Shown: positions 16,531-27,036, counted from the stretch's first letter. The stretch: DNA of 64,000 bases from Mycolicibacterium sarraceniae (GCF_010731875.1 NZ_AP022595.1:2170001-2234000), one strand, 5' to 3'. Numbers and translations: made by a program. The notes: generated by a model from the letters alone, not told the origin.

Positions 16531-17337
16531 ATGGCAATCGGTGGGGTCCTGTTCGACATCGATGGCGTGTTGGTGACCTCATGGAGGCCGATCCCCGGCG
16601 CGGCGGATGCGCTCGCGGTGCTCGCCGGCCATCAGGTCGCGTGTTCGTATCTGACGAACACCACGACGCGCACCCGTCAGCAGATTGCCGCGGCACTGTC
16701 GGAGGCCGGGATCGAGGTGCGGCCCGACGAGGTGATCACGGCAGCGGCGCTGACCGCCGACTACGTGCGGGCCAACTATCCCGACGCGCGCTGCTTCCTG
16801 GTCAACAACGGCGATATCACCGCTGACATGACGGGGATCGACATCGTCGACTCCCGCGATGACAGCGGTGCCGATGCGCCGGACGTTATCCTGCTCGGCG
16901 GGGCCGGTCCGGAATACAGCCACCGCACACTGAGCCGGGTCTACGAGTGGATGGCTCAGGGTGTGCCGGTGGTGGCGATGCATCGCAGCACCGCATGGAC
17001 CACCACCGCGGGCCTGCGCATCGACACCGGGATGTATCTGCTCGGCATGGAGGAGACCTCCGGGCGCAAGGCCACCGCGGTCGGCAAGCCGGCGCCGGCG
17101 GGCTTCCTGGCGTCGGCCGCGCGTCTCGGTGTCGACCCCGACGAGATGTACATGGTCGGTGACGACCTCAACAACGATGTGCTGGCCGCCCAGGTAGTCG
17201 GGATGACCGGTGTGCTGGTGCGCACCGGAAAATTCCGCCAGGACACGTTGGATCGTTGGGCCACAGACGAATTCGCGATGCAACCGAACCATGTCATCGA
17301 TTCGGTTGCCGGATTGCCACAGTTGCTGGGGTTCTAG
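16531..17337 (+). CDS. HAD-superfamily subfamily IIA hydrolase (NagD/LHPP-like)
   Basis: 268 residues of a cytoplasmic phosphatase. Motif I is F-D-I-D-G-V-L with nucleophile Asp9 and Asp11. Motif II Thr lies in Y-L-T-N-T-T-T-R. Motif III/IV is seen as K-P-A-P-A-G-F and M-V-G-D-D-L-N-N-D-V, and the large C2 cap between them is that of subfamily IIA. The ORF could begin earlier at 16399, but homology starts at the ATG at 16531. It diverges from the SDR remnant. The substrate (phosphohistidine, sugar phosphate or nucleotide) cannot be told. Confidence 0.88.
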   Translation: MAIGGVLFDIDGVLVTSWRPIPGAADALAVLAGHQVACSYLTNTTTRTRQQIAAALSEAGIEVRPDEVITAAALTADYVRANYPDARCFLVNNGDITADMTGIDIVDSRDDSGADAPDVILLGGAGPEYSHRTLSRVYEWMAQGVPVVAMHRSTAWTTTAGLRIDTGMYLLGMEETSGRKATAVGKPAPAGFLASAARLGVDPDEMYMVGDDLNNDVLAAQVVGMTGVLVRTGKFRQDTLDRWATDEFAMQPNHVIDSVAGLPQLLGF

Positions 17338-17371
17338 CGATGAGTTTCGGGGGACGACGGCAGCCGCGAAC

Positions 17372-17608
17372 TCAGGGCTTAAGGCTCGGCTCGAGCACCG
17401 GCGCGAACTCCGGGGCATGATTCGTGGGCGGCAGCTCGCCCCGGCTGAGCGCCTCGTTGAACACGTCCTGGGTGACGCCGCCCCAGAACCAGAACACCGT
17501 TGGCACACCGAGAAAATCGCCGAAGACGCCGACATCCTCGCTGGCCGACAGCGGAGGCAGCGGGAGTAGCCGCTCGGCGCCGCTGGCCAGCTCCTCACCG
17601 GGCTTGGG
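17372..17608 (-). pseudogene. M20-family amidohydrolase, C-terminal remnant
   Basis: On the minus strand about 78 codons upstream of TGA at 17372-17374 encode a characteristic M20 peptidase tail: A-S-E-D-V-G-V-F-G-D, then T-V-F-W-F-W-G-G-V, N-H-A-P-E-F-A-P-V, and E-P-S-L-K-P at the end. The metal-binding N-terminal two thirds are missing; the helicase gene lies immediately upstream in the same direction. No start codon with a ribosome site was found, so it is a truncated relic. Confidence 0.75.
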
Positions 17609-17609
17609 C

Positions 17610-19310
17610 TCAGGTATCGCGCTGCGACAACTTGCGTACCGCTTCGATGCGGGCCTTGAGCTGATCGCTGGTGGCCGCCGCGACGGGTGGACCGCCGCAG
17701 ACCCTGCGCAGCTCGTTATGAATCTGCCCGTGGGTCTTGCCGGTGCGATGGTGTGCCAGCGATACCAGGGTGTTGAGTTCGCTTCGCAGGTCCCGCAATT
17801 GACCGTGGGTGGTCAGCCGCGGCACTTCACCACTGGCGGTACGCTTCTCGATCTGCTCTTCTTGCCTGCGCCGCAACAGATCTCGCATCGACGCGGCGTC
17901 AAGTAGGCCCGGGATGCCGAGGTAGTCGGCCTCCTCGTCGCTGCCCGCGGGCGTCGCTGTCCCGAACGACGACCCGTCGAAGATCACCTGGTCGAGCTCG
18001 GCGTCGGCGCCGAGGTACTCGATCTTGTTCTCGCCCGCGTCGGGTTCGTCGCGGTTCTGCTTGGCCAGCTCGGCCTCGAGCGGATCGTCGTCGAGGTTCT
18101 CCCGGTGCGGCTTGCCGAGGATGTGGTTGCGCTGGGCTTCCATCTCGCTGGCCAGCAGCAGCAGGCTGGGCACTGAGGGCAGGAAGATGCAGGCGGTCTC
18201 GCCCGGCCGCCGCGAGCGGACGAACCGGCCGATCGCCTGGGCGAAGAACAACGGTGTCGATGCGCTGGTGGCATAGACGCCGACGGCCAGCCGCGGCACA
18301 TCGACACCTTCGGACACCATGCGCACGGCCACCATCCAGCGCGAGGTGCTCGCCGCGAACTGCGAGATGCGCTCCGAGGCCCCCTTGTCATCGGACAGCA
18401 CGACGGTCGGCGCCTCGCAGGTGATCTTGAGCAGCAGATCCGCGTAGGCGCGGGCAGCGGTCTGGTCGGAGGCGATGATCATGCCGCCGGCGTCGGGCAC
18501 GTGTTCGCGCAGCCCGCGCAACCGGATATCGGCCGCGGCAATCACTGCGGGCATCCATTCGCCGGCGGGGTTGAGCGCGGTCTTCCACGCCCGTGCGGTT
18601 TGCTCGGCGGTGAGCGGCTCGCCCAGGCGGGCCGCGTGCTCTTCGCCGGCGCTGTCGCGCCAACGGGCTTCGCCGGAGTAGGCCATGAACATCACCGGGC
18701 GCACGACGCCGTCGGCGAGGGCGTCGGAATAGCCGTAGCTGTGGTCGGACTGCGAGCGGGCGAGACCGTCGGGACCCGTCTCGTAGGTGACGAACGGGAT
18801 CGGGCTGTCGTCGCTGCGGAACGGGGTGCCGGTGAGCGCGAGCCGGCGGGTCGCGTCCTCGAAGGCCTCCCGGATGGCGTCGCCCCACGTCTTGGCGTCC
18901 CCACCGTGGTGGATCTCGTCGAAGATCACCAGGGTTTTGCGGTTCTCGGTGCGCACCCGGTGCCGGGTCGGGTGGCTGGCGACCTGGGCGTAGGTGACGA
19001 CGACGCCGTGATACTCCGCAGAGGTCTGCGAGTTCGAGTTGGAGAACCTGGGGTCCAGGGAGATGCCCTGCCGCGCGGCGGCCTGTGCCCACTGAATCTT
19101 GAGATGCTCGGTCGGGACGACGATCGTGATGGCTTCGACAGTGCCCTCGGCGAGAAGTTCGGCGACGATCCGCAGAGCGAAGGTTGTCTTACCGGCGCCG
19201 GGGGTTGCGACCGCCAGAAAATCGCGCGGCTTGGCGGCCAGGTACTTCACCAACGCCCGTCGCTGCCAGCCCCGTAACGCCTGGGTGCTGGGCGCATCAA
19301 CTGCCCGCAC
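17610..19310 (-). CDS. Superfamily II DEAD/DEAH-type helicase
   Basis: 566 residues. A Q-type W-Q-R-R-A-L precedes Walker A (A-T-P-G-A-G-K-T, Lys41). Motif II is D-E-I-H-H, motif III is L-T-G-T-P-F-R, and motifs V/VI are seen as V-S-E-G-V-D-V-P-R and Q-A-I-G-R-F-V-R-S-R-R, so both RecA-like lobes are complete. A coiled, charged C-terminal region of ~120 residues follows. The architecture matches a conserved actinobacterial helicase of restriction-subunit-like type. No partner methylase or nuclease lies beside it. Confidence 0.88.
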   Translation of the reverse strand: MRAVDAPSTQALRGWQRRALVKYLAAKPRDFLAVATPGAGKTTFALRIVAELLAEGTVEAITIVVPTEHLKIQWAQAAARQGISLDPRFSNSNSQTSAEYHGVVVTYAQVASHPTRHRVRTENRKTLVIFDEIHHGGDAKTWGDAIREAFEDATRRLALTGTPFRSDDSPIPFVTYETGPDGLARSQSDHSYGYSDALADGVVRPVMFMAYSGEARWRDSAGEEHAARLGEPLTAEQTARAWKTALNPAGEWMPAVIAAADIRLRGLREHVPDAGGMIIASDQTAARAYADLLLKITCEAPTVVLSDDKGASERISQFAASTSRWMVAVRMVSEGVDVPRLAVGVYATSASTPLFFAQAIGRFVRSRRPGETACIFLPSVPSLLLLASEMEAQRNHILGKPHRENLDDDPLEAELAKQNRDEPDAGENKIEYLGADAELDQVIFDGSSFGTATPAGSDEEADYLGIPGLLDAASMRDLLRRRQEEQIEKRTASGEVPRLTTHGQLRDLRSELNTLVSLAHHRTGKTHGQIHNELRRVCGGPPVAAATSDQLKARIEAVRKLSQRDT

Positions 19311-19354
19311 CCCTGGGACTCCTCTCCGGTCGAGAAGAACCTTAGCGCAACGGA

Positions 19355-19687
19355 TTACGGATACGCATCTTTGTTGTCGGGCGGTTCGGGGAAGAAATTG
19401 TCAGTGCGGTCGAAGGACTCACGGCGCTCCTCGTCGGACACGTTGCCGAATCCGTGCAAGCCGCCCGGCGGGACGCAGAGATAATCGCCCTGTCTGCCGG
19501 CTTGCGGGCCCAGGTCGACCCGACATAACCCGAACTCGCCACCGGTGGATCGTTCGGTGGCCAGGTAGGTGTACGTGACCCCCCACGACTCGAAGTCGGC
19601 CGGGGTGTTCGCCGTGCGTAGGGTCGCGCTGACCGCGCCGGTGCCGTCGTAGCGCGGCGGGGGATAGCGCGGCACATGCAGTGACAT
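19355..19687 (-). pseudogene. Cupin-domain protein with two internal deletions
   Basis: A 110-residue frame keeps a family-typical N-terminus (H-V-P-R-Y-P-P-P-R-Y and Y-L-A-T-E-R-S-T-G-G-E). It jumps from R-V-D-L-G-P to G-D-Y-L-C-V-P-P-G-G-L-H-G-F, losing the His-rich metal-binding strand pair, and jumps again from V-S-D-E to the C-terminal R-T-D-N-F-F. Remembered family members are about 150-160 residues. Both losses are in frame, so a shortened peptide could be made but would lack most of the cupin barrel. Confidence 0.65.
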
Positions 19688-19704
19688 TGGCCCCAGCCCG
19701 TACC

Positions 19705-20601
19705 TCAAGCCAGGGGAAACACCACACCCGTCAGCGCTTCGGAGACCGCCCAGAGCCGTTTCTGCGTGGCAAGGTCGTGGGACTTTGCATTGGACGACAC
19801 AACCTTCGGGTAGCCGCGCATCTGCAGGAAGCCGCCGGGACCGTAGTACTGGCCGCCCGACACGGTTGGGTCGGTGGCGGCGCGTAGTTGCGGCAGCGCT
19901 CCCATCTCCGCGTCCTGAACCGTCAGGCCGAATCCGAGCTCGACGATCTTGGGTAAATTGCGGCCCAATTCGGTGGCCGAGCTTCCTGGGTGCGCCGCGG
20001 CGGCGATGGTGGTGGACCCGGCCAGCCGTCGTTGCAATTCGTAGGTGAAGAGCAGATTGGCGAGCTTGGCTTGGCCGTAGGCACCGGTGCGGCTATAGCT
20101 GCGCTCGGACTGCAGGTCATCGAACCGGATGCCGCCGAAGCGGTGGCCGTTGCTGCTGACGGTCACCACCCGCGAGGCCGGTGTGGCAAGCAGGCGATCG
20201 AGCAGTAGGCCGGTGAGCGCGAAGTGGCCGAGGTGGTTGGTGCCGAACTGCAGCTCGAAGCCGTCCCTGGTGGTCTGCTTCGGGGTCATCATGACACCGG
20301 CGTTATTGATGAGCAGGTCGATCCGGTCGTGGCCGGCGCGCAGCTGGTCGGCGGCCGCCCGAATCGAGTCCAGTGAGGTGAGGTCGAGCTCCTGCACGGC
20401 GACGTCGGTGCCGGGGTAGCGCCGGCCGATGAGATCGGCGGCGGCCTTGCCCTTGTCGAGATTGCGTACGGCGAGCACGACGCGCGCGCCCTTGGCGGCA
20501 AGCGCGCGGGCCGTTTCGTACCCGAGCCCGGTGTTGGCCCCGGTGATGACGGCGGTGCGGCCGGTCTGGTCCGGAATGTCGGCGGCAGTCCAGGGGGCCA
20601 T
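19705..20601 (-). CDS. Short-chain dehydrogenase/reductase (protochlorophyllide reductase-like; Rv0439c-like)
   Basis: 298 residues. NAD(P) motif T-G-A-N-T-G-L-G, structural N-N-A-G-V-M, catalytic Ser in V-T-V-S-S-N-G and Y-G-Q-A-K as Tyr-x3-Lys are all present. The C-terminal half resembles the retinol/WW-domain oxidoreductase group common in mycobacteria. It diverges from a TetR gene and is the likely position equivalent of Rv0439c next to groEL2, while the copy beside moeA is broken. Substrate unknown. Confidence 0.9.
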   Translation of the reverse strand: MAPWTAADIPDQTGRTAVITGANTGLGYETARALAAKGARVVLAVRNLDKGKAAADLIGRRYPGTDVAVQELDLTSLDSIRAAADQLRAGHDRIDLLINNAGVMMTPKQTTRDGFELQFGTNHLGHFALTGLLLDRLLATPASRVVTVSSNGHRFGGIRFDDLQSERSYSRTGAYGQAKLANLLFTYELQRRLAGSTTIAAAAHPGSSATELGRNLPKIVELGFGLTVQDAEMGALPQLRAATDPTVSGGQYYGPGGFLQMRGYPKVVSSNAKSHDLATQKRLWAVSEALTGVVFPLA

Positions 20602-20613
20602 GTAATGCTCTTC

Positions 20614-20672
20614 GTTTACGATGGATAAACGGAGCGCACGCCCCGGTTACTCCAACTATACGGAACGTGCGC
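20614..20672. promoter_or_regulatory. Divergent promoter region with two inverted repeats
   Basis: Between the divergent SDR and TetR genes lie GTTTA (20614-20618)/TAAAC (20626-20630), a 17-base palindromic site, and GCGCACG (20634-20640)/CGTGCGC (20666-20672). The first covers the region just upstream of the SDR start. Either could be the operator through which the TetR protein controls both genes. This is inferred from symmetry and location. Confidence 0.45.
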
Positions 20673-20702
20673 CCCGCTTTGTCAACGCGGGAGGGGTGTG
20701 AG

Positions 20703-21260
20703 GTGGGTCTGAGCTGCAAGCCGCTGCGGGCCGATGCTGCGCGCAACCGTGCTCGGGTGCTGCAGGTCGCCTATGACGTCTTCGCCGAGCAGGGGCTGGG
20801 GGTGCCCATCGACGAGATCGCCCGCCGGGCCGGCGTCGGTGCGGGCACCGTCTACCGTCACTTCCCGACCAAGGAAGCGCTGTTCGAGGCCGTCATCGGC
20901 GATCGGGTGCGGATGGTCGTGGCGCGCGGGCGCGAGCTGCTGGCCGCCGACCCGTCCACCGCTGTGTTCGAATTCGTCCGCGAGACGGTGCGCGCGAGTG
21001 CGGCCGACCACGGGATGGTCGAGGCGCTGGCGAGTTATGGCATCGACCTCGACGCGGCGGCGCCGGGAGCCGAGGCGGAATTCCTCGGCGTCCTCGGCGA
21101 GTTGCTGGTGGCGGCGCAGCGGGCGGGCGCCGCCCGGGCCGATGTCGGCGTCGCCGAACTCAAGGCGCTGCTGGTGGTCTGCAAGAGCGGCCAGGAATAC
21201 GGCGATGATGTCGCCGATCGGATCACGAATGTCATCGTGGCGGGGTTACGCGCCGGGTGA
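20703..21260 (+). CDS. TetR family transcriptional regulator
   Basis: 185 residues from the GTG at 20703, preceded by a GGGAGGGG ribosome-like site. The frame is open to 20667. The helix-turn-helix reads I-D-E-I-A-R-R-A-G-V-G-A-G-T-V-Y-R-H-F-P-T-K, a very typical TetR sequence followed by a KEALF helix. It faces the SDR gene and probably represses it. It also lies just upstream of groEL2 but ends before the CIRCE elements, so a role there is unlikely. Confidence 0.88.
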   Translation: MGLSCKPLRADAARNRARVLQVAYDVFAEQGLGVPIDEIARRAGVGAGTVYRHFPTKEALFEAVIGDRVRMVVARGRELLAADPSTAVFEFVRETVRASAADHGMVEALASYGIDLDAAAPGAEAEFLGVLGELLVAAQRAGAARADVGVAELKALLVVCKSGQEYGDDVADRITNVIVAGLRAG

Positions 21261-21268
21261 ACGGCTGA

Positions 21269-23068
<1,800 letters not shown>

Positions 23069-23078
23069 GTCTGTCAAC

Positions 23079-23119
23079 GGAAAAGGCCCTGATGCGCTCC
23101 GCGCATCAGGGCCTTTTCC
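23079..23119 (+). terminator. Intrinsic terminator of groEL2
   Basis: Perfect 19-base arms at 23079-23097 and 23101-23119 with a 3-base loop, starting 10 bases after the groEL2 stop. The stem ends in a four-T run inside the right arm. This is a very strong hairpin and the clearest terminator of the window. Confidence 0.92.
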
Positions 23120-23143
23120 GTGTACGCCCAGCCGCCCCGCGGG

Positions 23144-23163
23144 TGTGCGGATTCATCCGCAAC
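23144..23163 (+). repeat. 20-bp repeat flanking the DUF559 gene, left copy
   Basis: The 20 bases at 23144-23163 match the reverse complement of 24155-24174 in 19 of 20 positions. The two copies thus form inverted flanks around the gene at 23252-24124. The left copy also pairs locally with TCCGCACAC a few dozen bases further on. Confidence 0.7.
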
Positions 23164-23251
23164 ATGCCGTGATAGGCGTATCAGTCCGCACACTCGAGCC
23201 CCTTGGGGATGGCCGGACGCACATCTTGCGGTGTGTTGGCAGTCTTCGCGC

Positions 23252-24124
23252 ATGCAGACCGTTCCCTGGCCTTTCATCGCGAAGGAGATGCTCGACGCCG
23301 AAGTGCTGACATTCCGTGAGCTCAGGCGATTCCATGCCGCCATCTATCCGGGTGTCTGGGCTCCGCGTGGCGTCGAAATCTCGGCCTTAGATCGCGCTCG
23401 GGCCGCGTGGCTCTGGTCGAGTCGCCGGGGTGTGCTCGCGGGCTTATCGGCCTCTGCGCTGTTGGGGGCCAAGTGGATTGAGCCTGAAGCGGCGGCTGAA
23501 CTGGTGTACGTCAATCGCCGTCCGCCGGCACAGGTCGTCGTGCACTCCGACCGCTTGCTGCCCGGAGAAACGCAACAGGCGCTCGGACTGCTGATCACCA
23601 CGCCAGCTCGTACGGCATTCGATCTCGGCCGCCGGCTCGCTCTAACGCCCGCGGTGCAACGAATCGATGCGCTCATGCAGGCCACGGATGTCAAGGTCGA
23701 AGATGTCAACGCCGTCATCGACTGTCATCGCGGCGTCCGCGGGCTCAGACAACTGCGGAGAGTGTTGGAGCTGGTCGACGGCGGCTCGGAGTCACCGTAC
23801 GAAACGTTGACCCGACTTCGCCTCGTGTGCAACAGCTTTCCGCGTCCAGACACCCAGATACGCGTGCGAGATGAGTATGGATTTGTCGTCGCTCGACTGG
23901 ACATGGGCTGGCCGGAGTACCGCGTCGGCGTCGACTTCGATGGTGCTCACCATTGGACCAATCCGAAGCAGCGGTCAAAAGATGTTGAGCGCTACGCCAG
24001 ATTGCCGGAGTTGGGATGGACGGACGTCCGGGTGACTAGTTCGATGCTGCACAACGATCTAGGTGCGTTCCTCGGCCGAGTCGGTCGCGCGCTCGTCGCT
24101 CAAGGTTGCCCTCGGACTTGGTGA
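23252..24124 (+). CDS. DUF559/Vsr-like nuclease-fold protein with AbiEi-like N-terminal region
   Basis: 290 residues. The N-terminal two thirds resemble the winged-helix/AbiEi-like region common in actinobacterial DUF559 proteins. The C-terminus has a very-short-patch-repair-like restriction fold: E-S-P-Y-E-T-L-T-R, V-G-V-D-F-D-G-A-H-H-W, and a final R-L-P-E-L-G-W-T-D-V-R-V-T strand. I chose ATG 23252 because the preceding 44 codons from 23120 cross a repeat and read as noncoding. The flanking inverted repeats suggest the gene moves or is exchanged as a unit. Function is unproven; a defence or toxin role is often suspected. Confidence 0.75.
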   Translation: MQTVPWPFIAKEMLDAEVLTFRELRRFHAAIYPGVWAPRGVEISALDRARAAWLWSSRRGVLAGLSASALLGAKWIEPEAAAELVYVNRRPPAQVVVHSDRLLPGETQQALGLLITTPARTAFDLGRRLALTPAVQRIDALMQATDVKVEDVNAVIDCHRGVRGLRQLRRVLELVDGGSESPYETLTRLRLVCNSFPRPDTQIRVRDEYGFVVARLDMGWPEYRVGVDFDGAHHWTNPKQRSKDVERYARLPELGWTDVRVTSSMLHNDLGAFLGRVGRALVAQGCPRTW

Positions 24125-24125
24125 G

Positions 24126-24174
24126 TGTGCGTTCTCATCCGCGGTCGGCGGCGCGTTGCGGATGAAACCGCACA
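24126..24174 (+). repeat. Hairpin with right flanking repeat of the DUF559 gene
   Basis: Two bases after the DUF559 stop, 24126-24142 pairs imperfectly with 24158-24174 around a ~15-base loop. The right arm (24155-24174) is the inverted partner of the left flank at 23144. It may act as a terminator for this gene or as a mobile-unit end. Confidence 0.6.
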
Positions 24175-24182
24175 GTCGGCGG

Positions 24183-24446
24183 CTACAGCGGGACGCAGTC
24201 GTCGCCGACGATGAGGGGTGTAGCCGCCGGGCGTGAGCGGCGGCCACAGCAGCGTTGTGTCGGAGTGGCCGCAGACGTTGCGGCGGGTGCTGTTGCCGAC
24301 GGTGCCGACATCGAGAACCCCGCCACTGAGCCGGGCTTCGACGGCGACGGTGTGGCGCAGTGGTCGTCGCTCACGGTGATCAAGTAGCCGATCGAGTAGC
24401 CGCTCAACGCGTCGGCGAGCTGATCGAGATCGACCTTGATGCTCAT
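24183..24446 (-). pseudogene. Pyridoxamine 5'-phosphate oxidase-like protein, frameshifted
   Basis: From ATG at 24446 the frame encodes V-D-L-D-Q-L-A-D-A-L and Y-L-I-T-V-S-D-D. The homology then continues in another frame as H-T-V-A-V-E-A-R-L, V-G-T-V-G-N-S-T-R-R-N-V and T-L-L-W-P-P, and returns to a third frame as L-I-V-G-D-D-C-V-P-L before TAG at 24183. Two small indels therefore break a flavin/F420-type split-barrel gene. No alternative start rescues it. Confidence 0.75.
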
Positions 24447-24522
24447 GGGTCGGGATGGCCCCAGTTGCCGATGTCGTTCGCGTCCTCGGGACTCCACGGC
24501 TGCGCCAGCGGCTGAATCCGAC

Positions 24523-26247
24523 TCACAGGGCGGGCGCCGGCTGACGCCCGCGAATCAGCTTCCCTGGCCGCGCGGACGTGGGTACGCCGTTCTCCGCGAT
24601 CACCTCACCGGCGACGATCGTTGCGACGTAGCCGTCGGCGGTCTGGTCGAGCCGGCGTCCGCCCGCGGGCAGATCAGACTTGATGGTCGGCTGGTGCAAC
24701 CGCAGCGCGTCGGCGTCTATCAGGTTGACGTCGGCCTTATAGCCCACCGCCAGCCGGCCGCGGTCGGCCAGTCCGGCGATGCGGGCGGGCACCGACGTCA
24801 GCTCCTGGATCACCCGCTCCACCGACAGCCGGCCTGCCGCCCGATCTCGCACCCAATGCGTCAGCATATAGGTGGGAAAGCTTGCGTCGCAGATCATTCC
24901 GTAATGGGCGCCGCCGTCGCCGAGGCCGAGGACGACGTCTTCGCGCTGGATCAGCTCCGCCACCGTGTCCAGCGAGTTGTCGCGGAAGTTGGCCAGCGTG
25001 ACGAGCAGCATGGCGTGACCGTCATCGTCGAGCAGCCGGTCGTAGGCCTCCTCGAGCGGGCTGACGCCGCGAGCAATGGCCCGGGCGCCGATCGAATCTT
25101 CTTCTGCGGGTTCATAATTGGGCGGGTCGCCGAGCGGGTACATGTAGTTCCACGCCTGGGCGGCGAACATCAACGGATGCCCGTCGCTGGCCGGCTTGTC
25201 GTTCAGAATGCGCTCGCGGACTTCGGGTTTGCGCATCTCAGCGACGCGCTCGGCCAGCGGCAGGTCGGCGATCTCCCGGTACGCCGGGTACAGAACGAAC
25301 GGGTTGCCGGACAGGTCCAGGCCGAGCACCAAGCCGATCGGCCGCGGGAAGATCTGTCCCGTGACATCGCCTCCATTTGCGTTGGCCTTCTCGACCATGC
25401 GCAGGGCGTCGAGGTGGATCGGCGGTCCCGCGTTGCCGATCGCGAGCGTAAACGTCACGGGCAGGCCCACTTCGGAAGCGACGTCGAATACGGCACTGAG
25501 TGCCCCCTCGTAATCGCCTGCCATCAGATCGGGCACGAACTGCAGCAGGCCGCCGCCAGCGTCGTCGACACCGCGGGCGATCGCCTCGATCTCCTCGTAC
25601 TGTGCTTCGTAGCTCGGAATCGGCTGTCCGCCAGAAGTTTTGTGCAAGGTGAGCCGTGACGATGCGAAGCCGAGCGCGCCCGCGTGAATCGCCTCTGCGG
25701 CCAGCTTGCGCATCATCGCCAGGTCCTCGGCGGTGGGCAGCTCGCGGTCTACGCCACGCTGACCCATGACATACACCCGCAGCGGGGAGTGCGGCAGGAA
25801 CGCGGCGACGTCGATATCGCGCTGCCGCGCGTCCACTGCGTCGAGGAATTCGGGGAAGGTCTCCCAGGTCCACGGCAGTCCGTCGACCATCACGACACCG
25901 GGGATGTCCTCGACGCCGGCCATGACGTCGACGAGTACGTCGTGGTCCTCGGGGCGGCAGGGTGCGAACCCGACGCCGCAGTTACCCATCACCGCCGTCG
26001 TCACGCCGTGGGCCGACGACGGGGTCATCCGGTCCGACCAGATCGCCTGACCGTCGTAATGGGTGTGGAGGTCAACGAAGCCCGGGGTGACGAGCAGTCC
26101 GGTCGCGTCGATCTCGCGGGCGCGGGAACCGTCGACGGTGCCGACCGCGACGATGACGCCGTCGGATATGGCGACGTCACCGCGGTAGGGGTCGCCGCCC
26201 AGACCGTCGACGAGTGTGCCGTTGCGGATGACCAAGTCGTAACTCAT
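24523..26247 (-). CDS. N-acyl-D-amino-acid deacylase-like amidohydrolase
   Basis: 574 residues of the D-aminoacylase branch of metal-dependent amidohydrolases. The N-terminal beta sandwich (L-V-I-R-N-G-T-L-V-D-G) leads to the metal motif F-V-D-L-H-T-H-Y-D-G. Later come the N-C-G-V-G-F-A-P segment and, near the end, G-D-G-G-A-H-Y-G and the closing V-G-Y-K-A-D-V-N-L-I-D-A-D domain. Length and order are normal. Substrate could be N-acyl-D-amino acids or another N-acyl compound. No transporter or racemase is adjacent. Confidence 0.88.
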   Translation of the reverse strand: MSYDLVIRNGTLVDGLGGDPYRGDVAISDGVIVAVGTVDGSRAREIDATGLLVTPGFVDLHTHYDGQAIWSDRMTPSSAHGVTTAVMGNCGVGFAPCRPEDHDVLVDVMAGVEDIPGVVMVDGLPWTWETFPEFLDAVDARQRDIDVAAFLPHSPLRVYVMGQRGVDRELPTAEDLAMMRKLAAEAIHAGALGFASSRLTLHKTSGGQPIPSYEAQYEEIEAIARGVDDAGGGLLQFVPDLMAGDYEGALSAVFDVASEVGLPVTFTLAIGNAGPPIHLDALRMVEKANANGGDVTGQIFPRPIGLVLGLDLSGNPFVLYPAYREIADLPLAERVAEMRKPEVRERILNDKPASDGHPLMFAAQAWNYMYPLGDPPNYEPAEEDSIGARAIARGVSPLEEAYDRLLDDDGHAMLLVTLANFRDNSLDTVAELIQREDVVLGLGDGGAHYGMICDASFPTYMLTHWVRDRAAGRLSVERVIQELTSVPARIAGLADRGRLAVGYKADVNLIDADALRLHQPTIKSDLPAGGRRLDQTADGYVATIVAGEVIAENGVPTSARPGKLIRGRQPAPAL

Positions 26248-26273
26248 GGTCTCAGATTACGACGGCTGCCAGT

Positions 26274-26492
26274 ATGGAAGCTGTGATCGACCACTTCGGA
26301 ATCAACTGCAGCGACTGGGCGAAGTCGAAGGAGTTCTACGACGGCGTGCTCGGCTTTACGCGTCAGATGGGCTTTGGTGCCGAGTCGCTGCACGCGCCGC
26401 GGCCGTGGCCCGAATACCACCCCGGTTACTACGGCGCCTTCGTCCGCGATCCTGACGGCAACAACATCGAAGCGGTTTTTGACGGCGCGTAG
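26274..26492 (+). pseudogene. VOC/glyoxalase-fold protein with internal in-frame deletion
   Basis: 72 residues. The N-terminus I-D-H-F-G-I-N-C-S-D then K-E-F-Y-D-G-V-L-G-F, and the C-terminus H-P-G-Y-Y-G-A-F-V-R-D-P-D-G-N-N-I-E-A-V-F, are those of a ~125-130-residue VOC protein. They are joined at about residue 35-36 (Q-M-G-F-G then A-E-S-L-H-A). About 55-60 central residues, covering part of the metal-binding fold, are gone. The frame stays open, so a half-domain could be made. Confidence 0.7.
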
Positions 26493-26503
26493 CGTCAACG
26501 CCC

Positions 26504-27028
26504 ATGACTGACTCGCTGTCTGACGCCAACGCCGCCCGTGAACTGCTGCGGGACTCTTTCGCCCGCATCATCGAACACGTCAACGACCTCACCGACGCGC
26601 TGACCGACGAGGTCTCGTTCTTCCGGCCGACGTCGACGGCCAACAGCATCGCCTGGCTGATCTGGCACAGTGCCCGGGTTCAAGACGCTCAAATCGCCGA
26701 CATCGCCGGAACCGAGCAGGTGTGGTTCACCGGCGAGTGGGTGGACCGCTTCGGGCTGGACCTGCCGCGCGATGCGCACGGCTACGGGCACACTCCCGAC
26801 GACGTGGGCAAGGTTCGTGCGCCCGCCGATCTGCTCGCCGGCTACTACCACGCGGTGCACAAAGTGACGCTGGAGTACATCGCCAGTGTCACCACCGACG
26901 AGCTCGCCCGGGTGGTCGACACGAATTGGAATCCGCCTGTCACGGCCAGCATCCGATTGGTCAGCATCATCGAGGATTGCGCGCAGCATCTCGGGCAGGC
27001 GGCCTACGTACGGGGTATCGCCCGCTGA
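26504..27028 (+). CDS. DinB-family (DUF664) putative thiol transferase
   Basis: 174 residues of four-helix-bundle DinB type. Possible metal-ligand His residues are seen in W-L-I-W-H-S-A-R-V-Q-D, Y-Y-H-A-V-H and C-A-Q-H-L-G-Q-A-A-Y-V-R-G. In actinobacteria this superfamily includes mycothiol-dependent transferases, so a mycothiol-linked detoxification role is plausible but unproven. It starts 12 bases after the VOC remnant and ends 8 bases before the PAP2 gene. Confidence 0.85.
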   Translation: MTDSLSDANAARELLRDSFARIIEHVNDLTDALTDEVSFFRPTSTANSIAWLIWHSARVQDAQIADIAGTEQVWFTGEWVDRFGLDLPRDAHGYGHTPDDVGKVRAPADLLAGYYHAVHKVTLEYIASVTTDELARVVDTNWNPPVTASIRLVSIIEDCAQHLGQAAYVRGIAR

Positions 27029-27036
27029 CCGTCAAT

